Assembly (NCBI RefSeq): GCF_000702305.1
Contig: NZ_JNLC01000010.1
Span: 186,001 to 250,000, forward strand
Source: Allobosea sp. 117
Lineage (GTDB): Bacteria; Pseudomonadota; Alphaproteobacteria; Rhizobiales; Xanthobacteraceae
DNA: 64,000 bases
Direction: 5' to 3'
Shown here: piece by piece, positions 42,601 through 50,900 of the stretch
Layout of the letters: each line of letters opens with the position of its first letter
How positions within the stretch are numbered: the first letter of the stretch is position 1
Made by a program: the position numbers and the translations under genes
The notes under the pieces: generated by a model
Database searches by the model: none
The model's input: the letters and a program-made list of their open reading frames with translations, nothing else
What the model was told of the DNA's origin: nothing

Positions 42601-45600
42601 GGCGCACGGCACCGGCACGGTGGCCGGCGACGCCGCCGAGCTCGAGACCGTCACCCGGCTGCTCGGCGAGGCAGGCGGCGGCCCGCGCCAGAGCGCCATC
42701 GGCTCGGTGAAGACGCTGATCGGCCACACCAAGGCGTGCGCCGGCGTCGCCGGCCTCATCAAGGCGACGCTCGCCACCCATTACGGCGTGCTGCCGCCGC
42801 ATGGCCGGGTGAAAACGCCGAACGCCAAGTTCACCGACCCGAACTCGCCGCTCTATCTGCTCAGCGAGCCCGAGCCGTGGGTCACTCAAGGAGAGACCCC
42901 GCGCCGCGCTTCGGTGAGCGCCTTCGGCTTCGGCGGCACCAATTTCCACCTGACGCTGGAAGCCTATGACGAGGCGCCGCAGGAGGCCGCGCAGCAGCGC
43001 TGGCCGCACGAGCTGCTCGTCTGGCGCGGCGCCGACCGCGCGGCACTCGCGGGCGCCATCCGCGCCACCGCCGAGAAGCTCGCGGCAGGCGACGCGCCCG
43101 AGCTGCGCGACCTCGCCTTCACGCTGGCCGAGAGCGCGCCGGCGCAGGGCATCGCCGCGACGCTGGTGGTCTCGCGCGCCGATCAGGTGGCCGAGCGCGT
43201 CGCCGCATTGGCCGCGCATGTGGAAGGCGCCGGCGCGCTGCCGCCCGGCGCCGCCTTCTCGCCCGAGCCGCTGCTGGCCGGCGGGGGCAAGCTCGCCTTC
43301 GTCTTCCCCGGCCAGGGCTCGCAATATCCCGGCATGCTGCGCCAGACCGCGATGATCTTCCCGGAGATGCGCGACGTTCTCGGCCATGCCGACACGCTGC
43401 TCGCCGCCGAGATGGGCGCGGCGGGCGTTCCGGCCGGCCGCATCACCCGCGCCATCTTCCCGGCCGGCGCCTATGACGAGGCGGCTCAGGCGGCCGCGCT
43501 GAAGGAGCTGACCCGCACCGACATCGCCCAGCCGGCGCTCGGCGCGGTGGAGGCCGGCCTGCTGCGCGTCCTGCAGGGCTTCGGCGTGAGGCCCGACATG
43601 GCCGCCGGCCATTCCTATGGCGAGTTGGTGGCGCTCCACGCCGCCGGCGCCTTCGATCTCGACGGCCTCCTGAAGGCGTCGGCCGCGCGCGGGCGCTGCA
43701 TGGTCGAGGCCGCCGCCGGCGGCGATCTCGGTACCATGCTGGCGGTGCGCGACGAGCGCGGGCGCACCGAGGCGGCGGTCGCCGGCATTGCCGATCTCGT
43801 GGTCGCCAACCACAACGCGCCGCAGCAGACCATCCTCTCCGGCACCCGCGAGGCGATCGCGGCGGCGCATGCGAAGCTCGACGAGGCCGGCATAAAGAAC
43901 CAGCCGATCGCGGTCGGCGCCGCCTTCCACTCGCCCATCGTCGCCCCGGCGCGCGACGGGCTGGCGGCCTTCCTCGAAACCGTGCCCTTCGCCGCGCCCG
44001 GCCTGCCGGTCTTCGCCAATTCCACCGCCGGGCAATATCCGGACGATGTTGCGGCAGCTAAAGGCGTGCTGGCCGAGCAGCTTGTGCGCAGCGTCGAGTT
44101 CGTCGCCGAGGTCGAGGCGATGTATGCGGAAGGCGCGCGCGTCTTCCTCACCGTCGGACCGAAGGGCGTGCACGCCACCATGGTGCGCCAGATCCTCGAC
44201 GGCCGCCCGCACCGGGCCATCGCGACCGACGACGAGGCCGGCGGCCTGCAGGGCCTGCTGATGGCGCTCGGCGGCCTGATCGCCGAGGGCGCCGCCCTCG
44301 ATCTCGCCCGCCTCTGGGAAGGGCGCGATGCCCGCCGGCTCGACGCGAAGACGCTGGCGCCCGCCGCCCGCGCGCCCGAACCGGGCAAGCACATGTGGTG
44401 GCTGAACGGCTCCGGCGTCCGCCGGGTCGGCCAGCCCCTCGCCAAGCCTCTGACGGTCGAGGACGTCGCTGCCCGCGCCGCCGCCCCCGCCGTCCTGTAC
44501 GAGCCGTCGGCACTCATGCCGGCGCCCGCCTCACCGCCGCAGGCCGCCGTGAATGGCGACGCGCGGCGGCCAACCATGGGACCCCGCAAGATGGATACGG
44601 GAGGACGAAGGACCGTGAGCGACGCCGATACACCTCCAGGAGAGGGCTATCACGAGGTGCCGGCGAACGGCGACGTGATGAGCGAATTCCAGATCACCAT
44701 GCAGCGCTTCCTGCAGACGCAGGAAAGCGTGCTGCTGGCCTATCTCGGTGCCGGAGCCCCGGCGCAGGCCCGCGCCGCGCGCCCCGCCCCGGTGCTGGTG
44801 CCGGCCCGCGCCCCGGCGCCGCTGCCGCGCCCGCTCGCGCGTCCGGCGCCGGCGCCCGCCCGGCCCGAAGTAAACGGCTCGGCGCCGATCACCGTGCCGG
44901 CCTCGGTGGTGGCGCCGCCCGCGCCGGTACCGGCACCGGTCGCCGCCAAGGGCAACGGCAACGGCCACGCCGTGACCGCCGCCCCGGCCCCGGCTCCCGC
45001 TCCCGCGCCGGCTGCAGCCGTTCCCACGCTCGGCCGCGAGGCGCTGCTCGACATGCTGCTCGGCATGGTGGAGGAGCGCACCGGCTATCCCCGCGACATG
45101 CTCGGCCTCGACCAGAAGCTCGAAGCCGATCTCGGCATCGACTCGATCAAGCGGGTCGAGATCGTCGGCGCGCTGGTGAAGACGCTGCCGGCCGGCGCCG
45201 TCGCCTCGACCGACGGCCTCGGCGAGAAGCTCAACGCCTGCAAGACGCTGAGCGGGATGATCGAGTGCCTCGAAGGCGCGGTCCTTGCCAATGGCGCGCC
45301 GGCATCGGGCGCCGAGGGGAGCGCGCCGCGCCCTTTTGATCGTGCCGGGACGGACACCAGCGCCACCAATGTGGCAAGCGCCCGTCCGCCCCGGTTCGTC
45401 GTCAAGGCGCATGCTGAAGAACTCGGGGCCGTGCCGGCTGATCTGCCGGCCGGCCTCTATCTGATAACGAAGGACGGCACCGGCCTCGCCGAAGTGCTTG
45501 CCGCGCGCATTGCGGCGGCTGGCGGCGAGCCGGCCCTCATCGACCCCGCCGCCGGCGCCGATGCGCCGGTGCCGGAGGGCAAGCCGGTGCGCGGCCTTGT

Positions 45601-47923
45601 CCATCTCGCTCCGCTTGCCAGCCCGGTATTGCCGGCCGGCGAGGCGCTGGCCCGCTGGCGCGATGAGATCGCCCGCAACGAGGCGCTGCCGCACCGCCTG
45701 CTGAAGCGCTTCGGCGCCGAGCTTTCCGACGGCGGCCGGGTGCTGATCGTCTCCGGCCTTGGCGGCGCTTTCGGGCGCGGCGCTTCCCAAGGCACCGCAA
45801 CTCTCGGAATCGCGCTGCAGGGCGGCGGTCCCGGCCTCGCCAAGTCGGCGCAGGAGGAATGGCCCGCCGCCATGGTGAAGGCGGTCGACCTCGATCCGGC
45901 GCTGGCAACTGAAGTGAACGCCACGCTGCTGTTCGGCGAGCTCGCCGCCAATGCCGGACGCCGCGAGGTCGGCTATCCGGCCGGCCGCCGCACCGTGTTC
46001 CGCACCGAGGCGGTCGAGCTGTCCGGCCCGTCGCTTCGCCCGATCGAGGACGGGGCCGTCATCCTCGCCACTGGCGGGGCGCGCGGCATCACCGCCGAGA
46101 CGCTGCGCCCGCTGGCGAAGCCCGGCGTGACACTGGTGCTGGTCGGCCGCACGCCGCTGCCCGGCCCGGAGGACGCCGCCTTTGCGGGCGCGAAGACCCC
46201 GGCCGAGCTGCGCGGCGTCTTGATCGCCCGCGCCCGTGCGGCGGGCACCCTGCCCAGGCCCGCCGAGCTGGAGCGCGAGGTGCAGGCGCTGCTGCGCGAC
46301 CGCGAGATCCGCGCCAACCTTTCGGACCTGACCGCCGCCGGCGCCAAGGTCTCCTACCGCATCTGCGACGTCAGCGATCCGAAGGCCGCCGGCGATCTGG
46401 TCTCGGGCCTCCTCAAGGAGTTCGGCCGGCTCGACGGCGTGCTGCACGGCGCCGGCGTCATCGAGGACAAGCTGATCGTCGACAAGGATCCGGCGAGCTG
46501 GAACCGCGTGGTCGAGACCAAGGCGCTGAGCGCCCTCGCGCTGGCCGCCGCGCTCGATCCGGACAAGCTGCGCTTCTTCGTGCTGTTCGGCTCGGTCGCC
46601 GGCCGCTACGGCAATTCCGGCCAGAGCGACTACGCCGCCGCCAATGAATTACTGAACCGCCTCGCCGCCCAGCTCCGCGCGCTGTGGCCGGCCTCGGTGA
46701 AGCTCGCCGTGCTGAACTGGGGCCCCTGGCTCGGCACCCGGCACGGACCGGGCATGGTCTCCGAGGAGACCCGCCGCAAGTTCGAGGCGAAGGGCGTCGG
46801 GCTGGTGCCGCCGGAAGGCGGCGCGCTCGCCTGCGCCGCCGAGATCCTGAAAGGTCCGCTGGGCGACGTCGAGATCGTCATCGGCGAGGGGCCGTGGGAG
46901 CGCCACGAGCAGGATATGGCCCGGCAGCAGGTCGCCCGGCAGCAGGTCGCGCCTGCAACGCCGGTTGCAACAGCCGATGCAACGAAGTCAAAAAACTTTA
47001 CCAGCGCCCCGATCGACCTCGCCGGCCCGTTGGCGCATCTGGCTTTGCTGGCCGGGGCAAGCATGGGCGCCGGCGAGCGCGGTGGCCGGCTGTTCCGCCG
47101 CACCCTCTCTGTCGCGCATGATCTCTATCTCGACCAGCACCGCATCGACGGCGTGCCGGTGCTGCCCGCCGCCGTGGCGCTGGAGATCGCCGCCGAGGCC
47201 GCGGCCGCCACCTGGCCGGGCTGGCAGGTCGCCGAGGTTTCCGAGCTGCGCCTGCTCTCCGGGCTGAAATTCGAGGACGACGCGGCGCGCGACCTCGAGA
47301 TCCACGTGCTCGGCAGCGAGCATGGCGACGCCGCCGGGTTCCAGGCTTCCGTCGAGCTGCGCTCGCCGAACGGCCGCCCGCATTACCGCGTCGCGCTCAA
47401 GATCGCCGACGCCCTGCCCGCCGCCGAGCCGCTCGGCTGGTCGCTGACGCCTGCGACCGCTGCGATCGGCGCCCGCGAGGCCTACCGCGACCTCTTGTTC
47501 CACGGCCCCTGCTTCCAGGCGATGACGGTGCTGGCCGGGCTCGACGGCAGCGGCATCCTCGCCGACATCCGCGGCAGCGCGCCGGCCGATTTCGTCGCAG
47601 GTGCCGCGCCGGGCGCGCAATGGCTGTTCGACCCGGCCCTCGTCGACACCGCCGCCCAGCTCGCCTGGGTGTGGTCCTGCGTCGCCCGCGATGCCGCCGC
47701 TTTGCCGAACCGCTTCGGCCGGGTGCGTCGCTTCAGCGGCGCCGGCGCCCCCCGGCGGATGCTGTTCGCCCTGCAGCCGGACCTGCCCGAGCATCAGGTC
47801 GCCGCCGATGTCGCGGTGCTGGATGCCGACGGCCTGCCGCTGTTCGTCATCGAGGAGCTGGAGAGCACCGCCAATGCGGCGCTGAACCGGCTGCGCGGCT
47901 ATGCCGGCGAGATCCGGCTCTGA
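39605..47923 (+). CDS. Pfa-type iterative polyketide/fatty-acid synthase subunit 1 (NMO-NMO-KS-AT-ACP-KR-DH)
   Basis: This 2772-residue megasynthase has these domains in order. NMO-like half-barrel, ~1-210 (Gly-His-Glu-Ala-Gly-Gly-Arg). Second NMO/PfaD-like reductase, ~312-562 (Gly-Arg-Glu-Cys-Gly-Gly-His). KS, ~677-1120, with Cys866, His1001, Lys1036 and His1041. AT, ~1225-1570 (Phe-Pro-Gly-Gln-Gly-Ser-Gln, Ser1337 in Gly-His-Ser-Tyr-Gly, Arg-Gly-Arg-Cys-Met). One ACP with Ser1847 (Leu-Gly-Ile-Asp-Ser-Ile-Lys-Arg). KR, ~1920-2420, with Tyr2343 and Asn2347. DH, ~2450-2740, with His2512 and Asp2681. No thioesterase is present. All catalytic residues checked are intact. ATG 39605 follows GGAG; subunit 2 begins 13 bp downstream. 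It resembles PUFA/secondary-lipid synthases but has a single ACP. Product unknown. Confidence 0.92.
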   Translation: MELSVQIIALTPAGLPDPSIALAASRAGFLGVVNGEIGPLPVAAVEALAARVRGDFGLKIPALDAPALALIEAQAPGGLRWVILDADAVLADPSAIARLAALGVQTLVEVIVWDDRLATLEGHAGLVVKGHEAGGRVGEETGFILLQKALARQAAPVHVRGGVGLHGAAAVMAAGAAGVVLDDQLLLLKESPLGPAARAALAGLTGLETALIGPDEIRWRVFEKPGFRHLRQLRKTLAGQTSTEMEPVLDAAFGWADPQKDVMPIGQGVAFAEPFAKSYGTVGRLAQAILAEAASRPALAAKLNPFGPEQGVAVSHGTKYPIVQGPMTRVSDVAGFAQAVGEAGGLPMLALALMRPEQVEKLLAETAERLHGKPWGVGLLGFAPAELIAGQMAVARRHAPRFALIAGGRPDQAQELEAEGVATYLHVPSPRLLTMFLDQGAKRFVFEGRECGGHVGPLSSLVLWDVMVSTLLAHVRDPEVASRIHVLFAGGIHDARSSAIISALAAPLVALGVKVGVLMGSAYLFTREIVDSGAIMKGFQEEALSCEKTVTLETGPGHASRATLSPFAEHFFARRREMEAEGRSPDEIREELESFTLGRLRVASKGTERVGPEGTLKKVPAARQKRDGMFMIGQVATLRDEVVSVADIHHAVSEGAHALLEGAPVRASVTERAKPKPVDIAIIGLGGVFPKAGSVRDYWENILERVDAITEIPPHRWDWRLYFDEDRSAPDKIYSRWGGFLDDVLFDPMRYGIPPKAITSLDPLQLMTLEVVRACLNDAGLEGIDASRERVSLILGASGGAGDVGAQYAVRSEMPRFLGELDGDAAARLPSWTEDTFAGILLNVAAGRAANRFDMGGVNFTVDAACASSLAAVYQAVLELETGRSDLVLAGGVDTVQGPFGYLCFSKTQALSPRGRCSTFDTSADGIVISEGIAMVALKRLADAERDGDRVYAVLKGAGGSSDGHARSMTAPHPDGQIRAMRRAYEMAGYSPATVGLFEAHGTGTVAGDAAELETVTRLLGEAGGGPRQSAIGSVKTLIGHTKACAGVAGLIKATLATHYGVLPPHGRVKTPNAKFTDPNSPLYLLSEPEPWVTQGETPRRASVSAFGFGGTNFHLTLEAYDEAPQEAAQQRWPHELLVWRGADRAALAGAIRATAEKLAAGDAPELRDLAFTLAESAPAQGIAATLVVSRADQVAERVAALAAHVEGAGALPPGAAFSPEPLLAGGGKLAFVFPGQGSQYPGMLRQTAMIFPEMRDVLGHADTLLAAEMGAAGVPAGRITRAIFPAGAYDEAAQAAALKELTRTDIAQPALGAVEAGLLRVLQGFGVRPDMAAGHSYGELVALHAAGAFDLDGLLKASAARGRCMVEAAAGGDLGTMLAVRDERGRTEAAVAGIADLVVANHNAPQQTILSGTREAIAAAHAKLDEAGIKNQPIAVGAAFHSPIVAPARDGLAAFLETVPFAAPGLPVFANSTAGQYPDDVAAAKGVLAEQLVRSVEFVAEVEAMYAEGARVFLTVGPKGVHATMVRQILDGRPHRAIATDDEAGGLQGLLMALGGLIAEGAALDLARLWEGRDARRLDAKTLAPAARAPEPGKHMWWLNGSGVRRVGQPLAKPLTVEDVAARAAAPAVLYEPSALMPAPASPPQAAVNGDARRPTMGPRKMDTGGRRTVSDADTPPGEGYHEVPANGDVMSEFQITMQRFLQTQESVLLAYLGAGAPAQARAARPAPVLVPARAPAPLPRPLARPAPAPARPEVNGSAPITVPASVVAPPAPVPAPVAAKGNGNGHAVTAAPAPAPAPAPAAAVPTLGREALLDMLLGMVEERTGYPRDMLGLDQKLEADLGIDSIKRVEIVGALVKTLPAGAVASTDGLGEKLNACKTLSGMIECLEGAVLANGAPASGAEGSAPRPFDRAGTDTSATNVASARPPRFVVKAHAEELGAVPADLPAGLYLITKDGTGLAEVLAARIAAAGGEPALIDPAAGADAPVPEGKPVRGLVHLAPLASPVLPAGEALARWRDEIARNEALPHRLLKRFGAELSDGGRVLIVSGLGGAFGRGASQGTATLGIALQGGGPGLAKSAQEEWPAAMVKAVDLDPALATEVNATLLFGELAANAGRREVGYPAGRRTVFRTEAVELSGPSLRPIEDGAVILATGGARGITAETLRPLAKPGVTLVLVGRTPLPGPEDAAFAGAKTPAELRGVLIARARAAGTLPRPAELEREVQALLRDREIRANLSDLTAAGAKVSYRICDVSDPKAAGDLVSGLLKEFGRLDGVLHGAGVIEDKLIVDKDPASWNRVVETKALSALALAAALDPDKLRFFVLFGSVAGRYGNSGQSDYAAANELLNRLAAQLRALWPASVKLAVLNWGPWLGTRHGPGMVSEETRRKFEAKGVGLVPPEGGALACAAEILKGPLGDVEIVIGEGPWERHEQDMARQQVARQQVAPATPVATADATKSKNFTSAPIDLAGPLAHLALLAGASMGAGERGGRLFRRTLSVAHDLYLDQHRIDGVPVLPAAVALEIAAEAAAATWPGWQVAEVSELRLLSGLKFEDDAARDLEIHVLGSEHGDAAGFQASVELRSPNGRPHYRVALKIADALPAAEPLGWSLTPATAAIGAREAYRDLLFHGPCFQAMTVLAGLDGSGILADIRGSAPADFVAGAAPGAQWLFDPALVDTAAQLAWVWSCVARDAAALPNRFGRVRRFSGAGAPRRMLFALQPDLPEHQVAADVAVLDADGLPLFVIEELESTANAALNRLRGYAGEIRL

Positions 47924-47936
47924 ACGGACGACTTCC

Positions 47937-50900
47937 ATGCTGATGCAACCGCCGAAATCGGACCGCGAACCGGATGCCGGGGACATCGCCATCGTCGGCG
48001 TCGCCTGCGCCTTTCCGGGCTCCGAGGGGCCGGACGCCTTCTTCCGCGCGATCCTCGCCGGTGAGGAGAAAATCCGCCAGCCTGAGGCCGACTGGGATGC
48101 CGCGCGCTATCTCGCCAGCGCCGGCACCACCCGCATCACCACCGCCGCCGGCGGCTATCTCGGCGACCTGTTCCGCTTCGATCCGGCCGAGCTCGGCCTC
48201 ATGCCGTCCTCGGTGGATGGCAGCGAGCCGGACCAGTTCCTAGCGCTGAAGGCGGCGCGCGACGCGCTCGCCGATGCCGGCTATCTCGGCGAGGGGCATG
48301 ATCATACCAATAGCGGCATCATCCTCGGCCACTCGACCTATCTGCACCGCGGCAACGCCAATGTCGTGCAGCACGGCATCGTCGTCGACCAGACGCTGGC
48401 GCTCATCCGCGAGCTGATCCCGGAAGCCGGCGACGCGGCGGTCGAGACGCTGAAGCAGGCGCTGCTGGCGAAACTGCCGCCCTTCAACGCCGACATCGCG
48501 CCCGGCCTCGTGCCCAACGTGATGACCGGGCGCATCGCCAACAAGCTCGATCTGCGCGGGCCGAACTACATCATCGACGCCGCCTGCGCCTCGTCCCTGC
48601 TCGCGGTGAACATCGCCATGGAGGAGCTGCGTTCGGGCCGTTCCGACCTGATGCTGGCCGGCGGCGTGAACGCCTCGATCCCGGCCGAGGTGTACATGGT
48701 GTTCACCCAGCTCGGCGCCCTGTCGAAGCGCTCGCACGTGCGTACCTTCGACGCCGAGGCCGACGGCACGCTGCTCGGCGAGGGCCTCGGCATCGTCGTG
48801 CTGAAGCGGCTGTCCGACGCGCTCGCCTCCGGCGACAAGATCTATGCGGTGATCAAGGCGGTCGGCCAGTCCAGCGACGGCAAGGGCTCGGGCCTGCTGG
48901 CGCCGCGCCTCGAAGGCGAGATCCTCGCCATCCGTCGCGCGCTGGAGGATGCAGGCGTGGCGCCGTCCACCATCGGCCTCGTCGAGGCGCACGGCACCGG
49001 AATACCACTCGGCGACCGCACCGAGATCTCGGCGCTGCGCGAGGTGTTCGGCGCCCGCCTCGAAGGCCTGCCGCGCACCGCGCTCGGCGCGGTTAAGTCG
49101 ATGATCGGCCATTGCATTCCGGCGGCCGGCATGGCCGGGCTGATCAAGACGGCGATGGCGCTGCGCCACAAGGTGCTGCCGCCGACCCTGTGCAAGAACG
49201 TCAATCCCGAGCTCGGCATCGAGACCACCCGGCTCTACGTGAATACCGCCGCCCGGCCGTGGATCCAGCCGATGGGCACGCCGCGCCGCGCCGCTGTGAA
49301 CGCCTTCGGCTTCGGTGGCATCAACTCGCACGCCATCCTTGAAGAGGCGCCGGCCACCGGCCCCGCGCCGCGTCCGCATCATTTGCCGGCTGAGCTCATC
49401 GTGCTCGCCGCCGACACCACCGCCGCGCTGGCCGGCGCGATCGATGCGCTGCTCGCCGGCCTCGAAGGCCCGCTGGCGGATGCCTCGCTCGCCTCCATCG
49501 GCGCGGCGCTTGCCGAGCGCGCGGTCGGCGCCGGTCCGGCGCGACTTGCCCTCGTCGCCGCCGACAAGGCGGAGCTGCGCGATCGCCTGAGCAAGGCCCG
49601 CGATCGCATCGCGAGCGGGCGCGTCAGCCTCAACGGCCGCTCCGGCTATTTCTCGGCCGATGCGCCGGTGGAGGGCAAGCTCGCCTTCGTCTTCCCCGGC
49701 GAGGGCGCGCAATATCAGGGCATGCTCGCCGAGGCGCTGGCCGCCTTCCCCGAGGCGCGCGAATGGTTCGACTTCTGGGACGGGCTGTTCGGCGATGCGC
49801 GCGGCTTCCGGCCGAGCGACTGCGTGTTCCCGCCGCCGACCACGCTCGACCCCGCCTGGTCCGAGCGGCTGCGCCACGAGCTCTTCGGTATCGAGCTCGG
49901 CTCGGAATCGGTTTTCCTCGCCAGCCAGGCGATGTTCGACGTCACCCGCCTCCTCGGGCTGGAGCCCGACGCCATGCTCGGCCATTCCAGCGGCGAGCAC
50001 AGTGCCCTGCGCGCGGCCGGCGTGCTCGGGGCCGGGGGCTGGCTGGAGCTCGAACACAACATCCGCGACCTGAACCGCCTCTACAAGGAAATGGCCGGGG
50101 CGGGCGACATTGAGGGCGGCGCGCTGCTCACCGTCGGGGCGGTGCCGCGTGAGCGCACGCTGGCGCTGGCGGATGGCGAGGCGGTGCATCTCGCGCTCGA
50201 CAATTGCCACCAGCAGACCGTGCTCTATGGCGAGCGTCCGAAGCTGGAGGCGATCGCCGGGGAGCTCGGCCGCGAGGGTGGGCTGTGCGCCTTCCTGCCC
50301 TTCGACCGGCCCTATCATACCCCGCTGTTCGGCCCGGTCGCCGAGGTGGTGGAGAACGCCTATCAGGGCATGGAGTTCAAGCCGGCGAGCGTGCCGCTCT
50401 ATTCCTGCGCCACCGCCGCGCCGATGCCGGAGACGCCCGAGGCGATCCGTGCGCTCGCCGCCGAGCAGTGGCGCTCGCGGGTGCGCTTCACCGAGACCAT
50501 CGAGCGCATGTATGCGGACGGCTTCCGCATCTTCGTGGAGGTCGGCCCGTCGGCGAACCTCACCGGCTTCATCGACAACATCCTACAGGGCATGCCGGAC
50601 AAGGGCGCGAGCGCCATGGCGGTCGCGCTCGACAGCCGGCGCCGCCCACATCTGTCCACCATGCTCGGCGCCTTCGGCCGGCTCTGGGCGGCGGGCCGCG
50701 GCATCGATATCGGCGCGCTCTATGCCCGGCGCGGCATCATGCCGGCCGATCTCGACGCCGCCCGCGCCCCGGCGAAGCGCCAGCGGGTGTTCCCCAACAC
50801 GCTGGCGATGATCCGCTTTTCGCCCGAGGAGGCGGCGGATCTGCGCGCTGCGCTGCGCCCCGGCGGGGGTGTGCCTGAGGCACTGAAGGATACAGCGCCC

